From Reticulitermes lucifugus (Eukaryota > Arthropoda > Insecta > Blattodea > Rhinotermitidae), in the NCBI GenBank assembly GCA_026260175.1, contig JAKCWW010000363.1:50189-114188 (forward strand): a stretch of DNA of 64,000 nt, in the 5' to 3' direction. The translations under genes and the position numbers were made by a program. The notes beneath the pieces were generated by a model. The model ran no database searches. It was not told the origin of the DNA and saw only the letters and a program-made list of their open reading frames with translations. Of this stretch, positions 1 through 10,134 are shown piece after piece (positions within the stretch are counted from its first letter, which is position 1; each line of letters starts with the position of its first letter).

Positions 1-881
1 TGCATCAGTTGGTCTGAAACTTAATTTAATATGACGAAGATGCACGGTGTCAACAGTGTGAAATTTATCAGCATGGAGTTCAGCGAACAGATACCTTTCG
101 ATATGTTGTATTCCAGCGCTAACAGGTTCCAGTGTAAATCGGGTTAATGGCAGAATTCAAATTTTTGAAACAAATGTTCAACAATACGCTGCATTTAAAT
201 AGTATCTAGGTACAATGGCAAACCTGCAATGTCGGCCTCGGTGCACTGTGTGAAGCGTTACTTCTTCACATGCTACCGGACCAGGTGCACCGTATGGCTG
301 TTAATGCATTTATGGACACTGCAAATTTCAAATGCCGCCTCCTTGAGCAGTGGTTGGAATTTAAACGGCAGCAGCATTGAAGGGTTAAATATATGTTTAC
401 AGTTCACGAGATTGTCCCATTCCGCGTTATTTAATCCTGCAGTTGACACATCGTCATTATATAAAACAATAGAGGCCACGTACGTATAACGTAACATTGA
501 GGCCCGTTCGCGTAACAACTGTTGCCGTGGACAAGCAATAAGTATTACATATTCCGAGTGTGTGTCTGTATTCTTCTCTTAGTTATCCCGCCTGCAAATC
601 GCGTCTTTTCTGCGCAGTGTTATGTTGCCGTCTTGGCCTGTCTGGTTCTACTGCATTTCTACACACTATCTAAAAAATGGAACGATTTTCAGGAAAGAAA
701 ATTATTGGAAACGAAATGCGTGTTTTGACTTTCGCTACAACTTTTGTCCGAAACATTTCTCATTCTAAGAAGAATTCAGCGAGATACTATCATAATTGCA
801 CATAGGTCTTCACGTAAAGTAGCCCTTATTCTTGTCAGATTTTAACGACACTTGAATTTTCTCGAAAGATTTTCGAACAAC
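1..881. other. No gene recognised
   Basis: AT-rich sequence with only short open frames that carry no recognisable motif. A fragment around 483-530 matches a piece at 55408-55458 (both contain GTAACA and GGCCC followed by a TGTTGC box), so part of the stretch is dispersed repeat. Confidence 0.5.
483..530 (+). repeat. Dispersed repeat fragment shared with 55408-55458
   Basis: Both copies run TAACGTAACA-C/T-TG-A/T-GGCCC, then a CGTTAC or GCGTAAC block, then a CTGTTGC box near CCATGG-like sequence. At the 55 kb copy it sits next to a degenerate CGAAACGT motif, which suggests it belongs to the same element class as the hammerhead-like repeats. The class is not identified. Confidence 0.45.
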
Positions 882-1010
882 ACTCAAATATCAAGTCTCA
901 TAAGAATCCGTCCAGTGGGAGCCGAGTTGTTCCATGTGGACGGACAGACGGACAGATGACGAAGCTAACAAGCTCTTTTCGCAATTCTGCGAACGCCCCT
1001 AAAAACCCAC
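882..1010 (+). repeat. GGACGGACAG-type dispersed repeat, copy 1
   Basis: Contains AATCCGTCCAGTGGGAGCCG, then a run of GGAC/GACAG units, then GACGAAGCTAACAAGC, then a CGCAATTCTGCGAACGC block ending CCTAAAA. The same order is found at 55845-55985 and 56755-56885, and the front half at 23845-23930. All copies have the same orientation. I do not recognise the family. Confidence 0.6.
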
Positions 1011-1772
1011 AGGCTAGAATGAAAAGATACATACCGCTCTCAAGCTTGAATATCACGTAAACAATGTATACAAATTCAGTTACTACCTCGTGGAAAACAC
1101 AATGCTTCTTCATTACGAAGAGCAACAAGTTAACGCTGCATATGAAATTATTCTCAGAACCTATTGAAACGCATAAATGCAATCTGTGAGTAAAATGTAA
1201 AGTCTTCCAATGATAAAGCAAGTGGTATATAATTTTATATCTACCTTTTTCCTTCAAATAATTAGACCTAAGTATATGACGAATTTTATTTATTCGCTCT
1301 TTCTTTTTTACATTTTCATAGCGAATCGCAGAGAATAATTATCAGCTTGCCTTTAATATCCTGATTTCATTAAACTTATTTTATTAAAAATGTATGTTTC
1401 ATTTATGCAAGTTCTTAAAAGCAAGTTCAAAATTAATCATTACACTTCTGCATAGCAACATTGCACGAAGACCCATAAGTCATAAAGCCGTATCGAGTCG
1501 GCAACTTCTCTGGCACAGGAGCTAAACGGGACAGTCTATAGCAGCACTACAGGCGTTTTGATACTGACTCAGATTGGGATATACTCGAGCGTTACGTACA
1601 TATCACAGAACTCACATTAGGCCATTTTAAAATTATTTACGGCGCATGTAACACTTCTAAACATATCTGCGTATTCAGTGTAATTCTGCGTTCTCATGCA
1701 AATTGATCCCTGCGGAATGTGGAACCGACAATAATGAAGGACGGTTGTCTGCTGTGTATGACGCAATGTAGT
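1011..1772. other. No gene recognised
   Basis: AT-rich with no coding motif and no clear repeat that I could match elsewhere in the window. Confidence 0.5.
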
Positions 1773-1778
1773 CCGGAA

Positions 1779-1815
1779 CTAACGTTTCGAAGAAGGCTGC
1801 TGCCTCCATGTTCAG
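1779..1815 (-). ncRNA. Degenerate hammerhead-like motif
   Basis: On the minus strand the order is CTGAACA, a hairpin GGAGG-CAGCAG-CCTTC, then GAAACGTT. The upstream box differs from CTGANGA at one conserved position, so it is probably inactive. It belongs to the GAAACGTTGGT subgroup seen at 4417, 11790, 20921 and 38496. Confidence 0.5.
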
Positions 1816-1936
1816 TGTACAAGACTGAATTACAGGGAAACAGTAGCTTGACTTTCTTATTACATATAGTACCTTCCGTTACGGTGTAGGCCTGCTATGT
1901 GATGTGAAAGGTTCATACAAAGTTATTACACACTGA

Positions 1937-1980
1937 AAATGATGCAGAAGGTTCCCCGAAGCGCTGGTACACTTATGCCA
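1937..1980 (+). ncRNA. Degenerate hammerhead-like motif
   Basis: CTGAAAATGATGCAGAAGG followed by TTCCCCGAAGCGCTGGTA. This is recognisably the same repeat as 4417-4465, but both core boxes have drifted. Confidence 0.4.
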
Positions 1981-1984
1981 AACT

Positions 1985-3023
1985 ACATGGATTCACGTTC
2001 CAAATGACAGTACGGTCCATAGACAACGCAATGAGAACCTCAAAACTGAAAGAATGAAGGGGCTTTGTTTTCGTGATGTAACTTGCGTTTTTGTAGTCAA
2101 TGTAATTAGTTCATGCTATTCGTCTGAAGGACTGAGTAAAATAATGAAAAACCTTCAGTTAGAATAGTCGTTTGTTAGAATAAATATATTTCCGAGCTCG
2201 CTTTCCTGTATATTCATAAACAGAAATTTCATTATTCGTAACTGGATTCTTTTAGATGGACTAACCCATTACGAAAACATCGTTTCCTTAAAACAAATGT
2301 AACTACGGGCACTCCACGAGTACCAAGATTAAACACGGCATTTCCATTGGCTCAACCCGAGCTGCCGTAGCTGAAAACGAGGCAGCTGGTGCCGCGAAAT
2401 CCAGGGCTGCAGGGACATGCGCATTGCTACAATATATTATATTGATCATTCTCCTCCCATACCAATTCCTACACTGCCCTCCTGATTATGCTCACTCTCC
2501 TCTTTCCCTTTCTCTCTCCTCCACACCATCCACAACCACATGCAAACACACTCTTGTCAAGTTTCTCAGGGAAGAAAGCTGCATCAGCACGAGAGCAAGA
2601 AGAAAGTCATCAGCCTTAGGCAACAGCTCGTCACAGCAGTCGGCAGCATTTAGAAGTGTTTGCTCATTGTTTGATTGCGTCACCTCTCCAGAAGGTGGCC
2701 TTACAGCGAGCGACGCAGTTTCGGACCTCCAAAAGAAACCTTTCAGTTAATAGTTTAATTCTGGGAAAAGACACAGTAGCAACATGCACACATAGAAACT
2801 TGTAACTCTTTTGCGTAGTACGTTTGAATTTGAGTTGTGTAAGAAAAGTGTAATGTAATTTATATTGTTATGACGGCTAAATCTGGTGGAACTGTAGCAC
2901 CAAACGGACATTCGCTATGACAGGTTTGAAGTTAACAAAAGAGGCATTTATGTGCGAACCCTGAGAACGTCACAACGGAGGGAAGTAAAACCAGCTAGCG
3001 TCGACTTGAAGCAGGAAGAGAGG
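1985..3023. other. No gene recognised; pyrimidine-rich tract
   Basis: No coding signal was found. Positions 2480-2545 are a C/T-rich tract on the plus strand that could serve as low-complexity DNA or a splice-type pyrimidine tract. Nothing else stands out. Confidence 0.45.
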
Positions 3024-3090
3024 ATGACATCGCTGGCCCAGGCGCTGGGACTTCTCACGTATGCACTTCTTCTCATCACTCTACCAAAAG
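3024..3090 (+). CDS. Possible first coding exon encoding a signal peptide
   Basis: An ATG in a favourable context (A at -3, AGAGGATG) opens MTSLAQALGLLTYALLLITL then PK. This has the form of an N-terminal signal peptide: a short polar start, a long hydrophobic core rich in Leu and Ala, and a polar end. The frame then meets AAAAG followed by GCGAGT, which resembles a non-canonical GC donor (consensus AG/GCAAGT). If used, it would leave one base of the next codon, a phase-1 intron, which is common after signal peptides in secreted and immunoglobulin-type proteins. The frame stays open to 3185 without the splice, but that extension has no recognisable content. I cannot name the protein. The hydrophobic run could be chance, so confidence is low. 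Confidence 0.2.
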
Positions 3091-3364
3091 GCGAGTCCCC
3101 TTTCTTTCATTCTTTGTTTAATGTTTACATAGTGAATAGTATGTATGGTATAGTAATGGCTGACAAAGAAACACTTGACACATAAAAGAAAACTCTTTGG
3201 TATGGTATAAATTTATTGTACTTGCTTTCTGCAAATATTCACTCTAGAATACTCGATTAAACGATGAGGGTAAGGAGGCAGCCTGAGCGTGAATTGAAAA
3301 TAGTGGGCTAATTTTATATAGTTGCTATATACTAGTACAGAATTTGTAAAGAAAACTACTTGGT

Positions 3365-4135
3365 CTGAAATAGTAACTGAGTACTAGTATGTATAATGCA
3401 AATAACGGCTGGATGTGAAATAGTAACTGGTACCTAGTAACGAGAGTGCAAACAGCGGTTGGGAATTAAATAATACCTGTGTACTAGTAAGGAAAATTCA
3501 AACAGTGGTTGAGTCTGAAATGGTAACTGGTACCATCAATAACATTTCAAAGAGCGTGTGGGTCTCAAATAGTACCTGTGTACCAATAAAGATAGTGCAA
3601 AGAGCAGGTATGCCTAAAATGGTAACTGGTACCACCAGTAAGGACAGTTCAAAGAGCGGGTGGATCTGAAAGGGTAACTGGTACCATTAAGGATAGTTCA
3701 AAAAGCGTTTGAGTCGCAAATAGTACCTGTGTACTAGAAAAGATAGTTCAAAGAGCAGGTGGGCCTGAAATGGTAACTGGTACCACCAGTAATGACACTT
3801 CAATAGCGGGTGGGTCTAAAATAGTAACTGTATACCAGTTAGGATACTTCAAACAGCGGGTGGATCTGAAAGGGTAACTGGTACCATTAAGGATAGTTCA
3901 AAAAGCGTGAGAGTCGCAAATAGTACCTGTGTACTAGTAAAAATAGTGCAAAGAGCAGGTGGGCCTGAAATGGTAACTGGCACCACTAGTAATGACACTT
4001 CAAAAGCGGGTGGGTCTGAAATAATAGCCTAGCATAAATAAAGACCATGCATACGGCGTTTGGGTCTAAAATAGTAACTGGGTACCAGTAAGGAAACTGC
4101 AAAATTTGGATTAGTTTGAAATAGTAACACAGAAT
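3365..4135. repeat. 50-base minisatellite with 200-base higher-order repeat
   Basis: About 15 degenerate units of very constant 50-base spacing. The box CTGAAATAGTAACTG or a variant recurs at about 3365, 3415, 3465, 3515, 3564, 3613, 3666, 3715, 3765, 3815, 3866, 3915, 3965, 4016, 4065 and 4116. A second box, GTACYANTAAGGATAGT, is followed by CAAAGAGCG. Units fall into types: 3661-3860 is far more similar to 3861-4060 than to its neighbours, so four-unit blocks of 200 bases were duplicated after the units had diverged. It is non-coding; open frames here are by-products of the repeat. Confidence 0.85.
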
Positions 4136-4416
4136 TTGTAAGTTGTGTCCCATCTGGGCGTGGCACAGAAAGTGCAACTAGTAGCTTTTAAAACTTCGTC
4201 TGATGGCATTTACGGTACCACTACTGAAGAGGACAACTTCAGCATCTACAGTTGTGTATGTCTTAATCCTCTTGCGCGAGCACTTTGTTTCCAGACTGAG
4301 GATCCCAGGATGTTCAGTAAAAAGATTATTGTCTACTTGCATATGACAAGCCATGTCTTAGCAGATAGGTACTAAGGTTTCGCAGAAACCTCCTGTCCAC
4401 ATATTGTCGGTCTTCT

Positions 4417-4465
4417 AATTTGAAGATGGAGGCAGAAGGTTCACCAGAAACGTTGGTACCCACGT
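4417..4465 (+). ncRNA. Degenerate hammerhead-like motif
   Basis: TTGAAGATGGAGG, an 8-base loop region, TTCACCAGAAACGTTGGTA. The GAAACGTTGGTA end is intact. The upstream box has T for the conserved first C, and stem II is weakened. Confidence 0.5.
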
Positions 4466-4771
4466 ACCGAACTAAAAGATGACACATCCCAGAGTACTGC
4501 CATATCATACGTTGTTTTGTTCAGGCTTGTAAATATTTGGCACACGTAGCAGTTTATTTTTACGCAGAAACTAATCCGGTGCACATACGGGCTTGGAGTT
4601 CAGCTTGGCTTGGGCGGTAAATGTGGAACAGAACTCGTAAATAATGGTTCAGGCTAGGTCTCTACATAAAAGGAGAAATAAATGACATCAGCCCAAGAAT
4701 CAACGTCACAGTTTCGCAGTGTGGTCTTCTGAGCTATGACGTCAAATATTTTGGGAGAACATCTTCATTTC

Positions 4772-4817
4772 TACCCTGAAGAAGTAGGAGGCATCTGGTT
4801 CCTCCGAAACGCTTGTA
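4772..4817 (+). ncRNA. Hammerhead-like motif, near-complete
   Basis: TACC then CTGAAGA, four extra bases, a perfect GGAGG/CCTCC hairpin, GAAACG, then CTTGTA. Both core boxes are kept. TACC before the core would pair with the GGTA found at this place in sister copies, so stem I was probably present and has decayed. Confidence 0.5.
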
Positions 4818-4829
4818 TCTATCATAAGC

Positions 4830-5282
4830 CTGGAGGGTTTCATAATCCGGGAGACAAGCATATGTCTCTTAAGCTCTGAAAACCTCAATTTTAATATCAC
4901 AGTTCATTTTGACAGTAGTCCCTATGAGGACGATTGTTAATCCTTGGGGCATTCATTTTAATTCAGGGGAAGTGAGAGATTTTGAACTCAGCTGTAAAAT
5001 TGGCACACCTAAATTCGCAGTGATATTTCAGTCACGTAGCACGAAAAAGCTGTGACGCGAAAATATTGAAGATGTTTTCTGGTTGCAGTTCATATATGTT
5101 ACGGAGCTGACAACGGTAGAATTTTCTTCTTCTTTATAAAAATTTTAATCATGCAATCGTACACAAAACCATGCTGACACATAATTTTCACTACAAGTGG
5201 GACACAAACGTACAAATCAGTTATAGGTGTGATAAGTATATAACGTCAACAAGGACTGCTTTAATTCCGCATAATATTTCGT
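4830..5282. other. No gene recognised
   Basis: AT-rich, with no motif or repeat relation that I could see. Confidence 0.45.
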
Positions 5283-5316
5283 GAAAAAGAATGAAAAAGA
5301 ATGAAAAAGAATGAAT
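5283..5316 (+). repeat. Short tandem repeat, AAAAAGAATG x3
   Basis: Three perfect 10-base units, ending directly at the start of the recognisable LINE peptide. It may mark the truncated left edge of the LINE insertion. Confidence 0.8.
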
Positions 5317-5695
5317 GGAACTTAATGATCTGTACTCATCACCAAACATCATTAGTGTGATCAAATCAAGAAGAATGAGGTGGGTGGGGCAAGTAGCAAG
5401 TGTGGGGGAGGGGAGAGTTGCATACAGGATTTTGGTGGGGAGACCTAAGGGAAGGAGACTACTTGGAAGACCTAGGCGTAGATGGGAGGATAATATTAAA
5501 ATGGGTCTTCAAGAAGTGGGATGGGAGGGCATGGACTAGATTGATATGGCTCAGGATAGGGATAGATGGCGGGCTGTTGTGAATGAGGTAATGAACATTC
5601 GGGTTCCATTAAACGCGGGGAATCTTGACTAGCTGAAGACTTGTTAGCTATTCAAGAAGTGCTCCATGGAGTTAGTTGGGTAGTTAGTTAGTCGG
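5315..5695 (+). mobile_element. 3' end of a non-LTR retrotransposon (RTE-like LINE), copy 1
   Basis: Reads NDLYSSPNIISVIKSRRMRW, then VGQVA, then [20 protein letters not shown] and [13 protein letters not shown]. It continues after a stop at 5537-5539 as [20 protein letters not shown] and [10 protein letters not shown], with a stop at 5630. This is the C-terminal tail of the reverse-transcriptase protein of an RTE-like or related LINE; the [11 protein letters not shown] block is typical. The internal stop stands where relatives carry Trp (DWIDLAQDRDRW), so a TGG-to-TAG change alone explains it. Only about the last 105 codons are left, a strong 5' truncation. The 3' untranslated part ends in GTTAGTT units near 5690. 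This is the best preserved of seven copies in the window and the rest are more decayed. Confidence 0.85.
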
Positions 5696-5734
5696 GTCTG
5701 TTCATCTCCAGCTTCCTTTTGAGAAACTATAGAA

Positions 5735-5940
5735 GAGATTTCTAGGCCTCGGTCTGAACGGTCGTAGTTCGATTCAGGGCAGAGGCCAGAGATTCTTCTC
5801 TTCTTCAAAGCATCCAGACGGACTCTTACTGAATGGACACTCGAGATTCTTTGAACAAGGAGTAAATCGGCTGAGGTGTGAAGCTCACCAGTCACCTCCT
5901 TCTACTACCGGGTTTAAATGATTGGAGCTACACCTCCATT
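5735..5940 (+). mobile_element. tRNA-derived SINE, family C, copy 1
   Basis: Has a polymerase III B-box-like GTAGTTCGATTCAGGG near 5765, and ends in the family C tail GGAGCTACACCTCCA also present at 44580. It lies directly after the LINE tail. The A box is degraded. Confidence 0.6.
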
Positions 5941-5944
5941 CCCA

Positions 5945-6905
5945 AATATGATTTCATGGTTTGCACAGGACAAATTTACCGTTATTTTTATATATTGTCA
6001 GGTTAATTTAGTTTTGGTTTCAGTCGTTTAGTTCCCAAACTCTAAATTAACCTCAAATATACAAGAATTCATAATTTTTATAGGAAATATCCGCAGTAAT
6101 AAACCTTGCGTATGGAATAAAAAATTGTGTTCGCAAAACCAAATCTCTTCCCTAAAAAATGTCAAAAAATAATGTTATGAAAAAGAGCAAATAGAACAGT
6201 GAAAAAATTTCGATTTTTGCGGTTTGAGTGTTTGGATGTAATTCTAATCTTCGTTTCCAATCTTTTAGTTTATTTCACGAGTATGATTTATTATTTGGGT
6301 GTTATTCCTCCTTTAAAATTTTGGATACTAAATATTGTGATACTGACAAGGAACGCAACTAAGCCCGGGGGAAGGAAAAAAGTACTTATGTCAGTAATGC
6401 ATATAGAGAAAGCATAATGGGTTTCTCATGTTGATCCGTCCGCATGTTTCGTTTGTCAAAAATTAAAGTATTTTGATTAATTCTGGTAGAGCAGAGCTTT
6501 AAACTGAAATGTGTTAACCAAATTGGAGTTATGTTCATACCGTTTCACAATACACTGTACGTACATCAAACACTGAACTCAAATTGAACTTAAACATAAT
6601 TTCTCAAGAAGGGTTCACGATAAAGCTACCATGTTTCATTACATGAATCATAATGTTATTATGGTGTAAATAAATGTATTTGTAAACAACGCGTATCCTG
6701 TAGATACATGCAGGCAATTCAAATTTAAATATAGCATCGATCTACAAAACTTATATTGAGACACAAACAAGAAGTTTGAGCAGCCTCAGAAGCTATTTTC
6801 CTAATTCAATGTTTTACATGTTCCGTGCAATACATTAACAGTATATTACCTTTATTCCAACTTACTGCACGTATATTCATTACTAATGATTTATTATGGC
6901 GTATT
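5945..6905. other. No gene recognised
   Basis: Very AT-rich. An open frame at 6199-6417 is rich in hydrophobic residues but begins at a non-ATG codon and has no known motif. Confidence 0.45.
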
Positions 6906-6908
6906 AAT

Positions 6909-6952
6909 TTCTCCTACATGTTTCGGCCTGCACAGTCCATCTTCAGGGAGAA
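6909..6952 (-). ncRNA. Hammerhead-like ribozyme motif, intact core and stem I
   Basis: On the minus strand: TTCTCC (stem I), CTGAAGA, one extra T, stem II GGACTG-TG-CAGGCC with one mismatch, GAAA, ACATGT (stem III of AC/GT), A, then GGAGAA. GGAGAA pairs perfectly with TTCTCC, six of six, in just the place where a type I hammerhead needs it. Cleavage would fall after GTA. The family match is to hammerheads of Penelope-like elements and retrozymes. The extra base before stem II departs from the textbook core. Confidence 0.65.
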
Positions 6953-6959
6953 CACTGAT

Positions 6960-7960
6960 ATAAGGGAATACATTTTTATATAAAACGTCGTCTTAGATAT
7001 GCATAAATACAAGAAAATTAAAGGTTAGAGTACCAAGCAGTTAAACCATAGTCGTAATATGACGGTAAAATTATAGTAAATGCAGTACATATTTATACAA
7101 GTTGTACTGTTTATGTTCACTTTTGCAAACAAACATCTATATCAATATTTATATCTTCTTCTGCAATGTGTTATGTCCGTATGTTGCGTAAAGATGTGTA
7201 CTCTGTGGTGGATCACTATGTATTTATAGAATTTGAATCCTTAGGAATCCTGTCAGAAATTGTCTGCTATGCAAGTCAAGGATATCTTTCAGTTACAACT
7301 AAGGAATGAATATTATATATATATATATACAGTCCTATTTAAAAGTATCGAATTACGTGGTGCACAGACATCCGTAGATTTCGCAGTTTACTTGTGTTAT
7401 CCATAAATTCCATCTTACAACGAAATCGGAAAGTTTACCATGGCCATCAGAACAGATTTACATTATATCATAGCTAGAGTGAATTCATTCCATCTGTACA
7501 CACTTGCTTCCTTGTGATTCTTTTAATCATATTTTGCTTACTTAAAAGAAGTGGACTTATACCATCTGTGTGCGTCTCCCATGAAACTCTTAAGTCAGCC
7601 GTCGGCTTTACACGACATACATATGCCACTTGAAGTCATCCCACATTGTATTTTGCAGCTTTCTGTAATTGGTAAGAACATACCGAACGCATAAACTTGT
7701 GAGGTGGGAGGATTGTGAAACATATGTACGTATTGTATGAGATCTTCCAAAAGTATGCAAATTTGTTGACGTACCTTTTTTATAATTAAGAACAACATGG
7801 GTGCTCTGCGAAATCCGTGCTTAGCGAATGTCTCAGAACAAGCAATGAACCACTGGACATACACAATGATATTCGGTAAGGATGTAGAAGGTAAACGTAC
7901 TCGTACATGTGCGAATTGCTGTATAAAAATCAACAACTACAAAGACAGTAACATTAAATT
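6960..7960. other. No gene recognised
   Basis: AT-rich; includes a short AT dinucleotide run at 7314-7329. The 3' flank of the 6909 motif on the minus strand is unique in this window. Confidence 0.45.
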
Positions 7961-7964
7961 TTAT

Positions 7965-8130
7965 CTTACAGAAATAACTTATGATAGGAAGATATGGACT
8001 GAATTCATCTGCCTCCGGATAGGAACAAGTGGCGGACTTTTTTGAACACGGTAATGAAACTTCGGGTTTTATATGTGAGGATTTCTTGACTCGCTGACAA
8101 CGTACTAGTTTATTGAGGAGGAATTTGCTA
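7965..8130 (+). mobile_element. RTE-like LINE 3' end, copy 2 (decayed)
   Basis: Shares with copy 1 the order TGGACTGAATT, GGATAGG, AGTGGCGGAC, ACGGTAATGAA, CTTCGGGTTT, TTGACT and a terminal CATGGAGTTA. It is shorter than copy 1 and has many indels. Confidence 0.6.
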
Positions 8131-8224
8131 CATGGAGTTAACTACAAATACAGCGACTGTACGAAACAAAGAAATAATGTGATATCCTACGGACAAATAT
8201 CTGTATTTAAGCTGCAAGTTCTTA

Positions 8225-8264
8225 AAATAATAATAATAATAATTATTATTATTATTATATTATT
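8225..8264. repeat. AAT/ATT trinucleotide run, self-complementary
   Basis: AATAATAATAATAATAAT followed directly by ATTATTATTATTATTAT. The two halves are inverted copies, so it can fold. Confidence 0.9.
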
Positions 8265-8277
8265 TACAAATAAGCGT

Positions 8278-8570
8278 AAAGGTCAATTTGTCTCTGTGCA
8301 TGCCATGGCGGCGGGGGAGAGAGTGGATGTATAGTTCCATGCATTTTAACTTCGGAATTAAGTACAAAAAGCGGTTAATTTCACATCCCAATTGCTTTAC
8401 TTCCGGGCAACGTGCCCCGGGACTCAATGATTAGGTGCAGGGTAGACTCCAGGGCCGGTCTGGTTAATGTTGGGAAGAAAAATCCCCACTCTCTAACGGG
8501 AATCAAACCCCAGTCTGTCTGTCATCCAACCTGTAGCATGGTCACCATACCGATTGAAACTACCCCAGCT
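8278..8570 (-). mobile_element. tRNA-derived SINE, family C, copy 2
   Basis: The tail at the left carries CTCTGTGCATGCCATGG, the family C end. The tRNA-like head is at the right on the minus strand, with a B-box-like GGGGTTTGATTCCCGTT and an A-box-like block near GGTATGGTGACC. Moderately diverged. Confidence 0.6.
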
Positions 8571-8689
8571 CCAATACATGCACACCTTCAGCAGCAAATA
8601 TATGATTTACTTAATGTTATTCTCCGATCTAAGCCTGAGTTTGCATTACTTATCTTTTCATCTACGTCTAGGCCTCCTACGTAGTCTGC

Positions 8690-9395
8690 TACCACGACGT
8701 GGCACATTAAAAAGTTTATAGCCAATTGCTATTTCCTCAGTTCTCTGAACTCGTCGATCTAAATTCTTCAATAATTCCAAATGGCGAGCTGAAACTTTAA
8801 AGCAAAAACAACTCTATGTAGTTCACAACGTGTAAGTCGGGAAGTTCACTGCTTCAGGCCCAGTGGTATATTTATTTACCATTTGCTGTAACATTAAAAA
8901 GTTCTGTCTTCTGCCCACACAGTGTATTTATGTGTTTCCTACGAGTCTCGCAATGATTATTTCGATAAACAACCTTAACTAATCACTAGTTACTCTATAA
9001 AGGATACAAACTGTTCTGTGTAAGATACAAACGTAATTTTTATGGTAAGTATATGTTTTAGAGGAACGTCAGTTGTCAGAAGATTAACATACCTATCGAA
9101 ATCCACACCACTAAAATGAAGGTCAGATGTCGACTATCACTGATATTACGAAATAGTAGAATATGGCGTTTATTCCGAAAGTTATGTTATGTTTTATTGT
9201 AATAATAATAATAATAAATACCTGAAAGTACATCACATTATTAAGTCTTGCTCGCTTTTCAACATACCGTTTTGCACGGCAGTCTTCTACATATGTATGT
9301 GTGTATAAGTCTGTGTCACTTGTGTTTCCCAACTATGTACACATTTTACGATCTCTTCTTTTCTTTTATGTTTTCCCCATTGGAAAATTTCAATC
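8690..9395. other. No gene recognised
   Basis: AT-rich, with a short AAT run at 9200-9216. No coding motif. Confidence 0.45.
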
Positions 9396-9400
9396 CGAAG

Positions 9401-9487
9401 CTCAGTTCTCGAGTGATTCACACTGGGTCCTTTGAAGTGAAACTTTCATCTGAGAGAACGGCAGCTTGTTGGATGGGACTAGCACAG
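9401..9487 (+). CDS. Possible internal exon, unknown protein
   Basis: A pyrimidine-rich tract (9352-9380) is followed by an AG at 9399-9400 or 9404-9405 and an open frame LSSRVIHTGSFEVKLSSERT AACWMGLAQ. It ends in CACAG/GTGAGTAAGG, an excellent match to the splice-donor consensus. With the first acceptor both ends are phase 0. Against it: the frame is only 29 codons, and a similar GCACAGTTCTCGAGAG stretch at 29390-29410 hints that part may be repeat. No family is recognised. Confidence 0.2.
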
Positions 9488-9489
9488 GT

Positions 9490-9845
9490 GAGTAAGGGAG
9501 GGAACGTTGAAGCACTTCAATTCTCCTTTTTCAGTAAAAAATTCATCACGAGCAAAAGTCTTGTTAAGACTGCAGTTGTAAGAAAACAATCACTATACAC
9601 GAGATTTATGCATCACAGGACGTTCGTGACGAGTTGAGTGCTTGAAGTGGGAACATAGAAACATGGTGCGTTCCAAAATTGTCAAATTATAGGCGGACGA
9701 GCTGATACAATAACCAGCAGCTAAACACTCAAAGACAGTAATTTTATATCTGCGATATAGACAAGTTGAGATTTCTACTAGAAACAGTAAAATCCTAACA
9801 CAGTGCAAATCTGTTAACTTAATGCAAAAGATACATCGATCAAAG
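9490..9845. other. No gene recognised
   Basis: Nothing beyond short frames with no motif. Confidence 0.45.
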
Positions 9846-9849
9846 CGAG

Positions 9850-10130
9850 GGTGGGACATGTAGCACGCACGGAAGACACGAAGAATTCATACAAAATCGG
9901 AATTTACGAGCACTTTGGAGACACACGTGTACACATGAGGATAATATTAAAATTAATCATCAAGAAAGGAAATTTATGTAGTTTGGTTTCATATGGCTCA
10001 GGGTTAAGTCTAACTGTGGACTCTTTAAAACACCATAATGAACATTCGCTTCCCATTAAATATGAGTTCTACGGCCAGCTAAGCAACTGTCAACTTCCTA
10101 AGTGAATGGAGTTAGTTATCGCTTTTACCT
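9850..10130 (+). mobile_element. RTE-like LINE 3' end, copy 3 (decayed)
   Basis: GGGACATGTAGCACG (GHVAR in relatives), GAGGATAATATTAAAAT (EDNIK), TATGGCTCAGG, AACATTCGCTTCCCATTAA (NIRFPLN), and a GGAGTTAGTTA terminus mirror copy 1 in order. The reading frame is lost. Confidence 0.7.
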
Positions 10131-10134
10131 TAAT

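Noticed and set aside
3365-4135. CRISPR array
   Set aside because: Regular 50-base spacing looks array-like, but the whole unit is repeated and there are no unique spacers.
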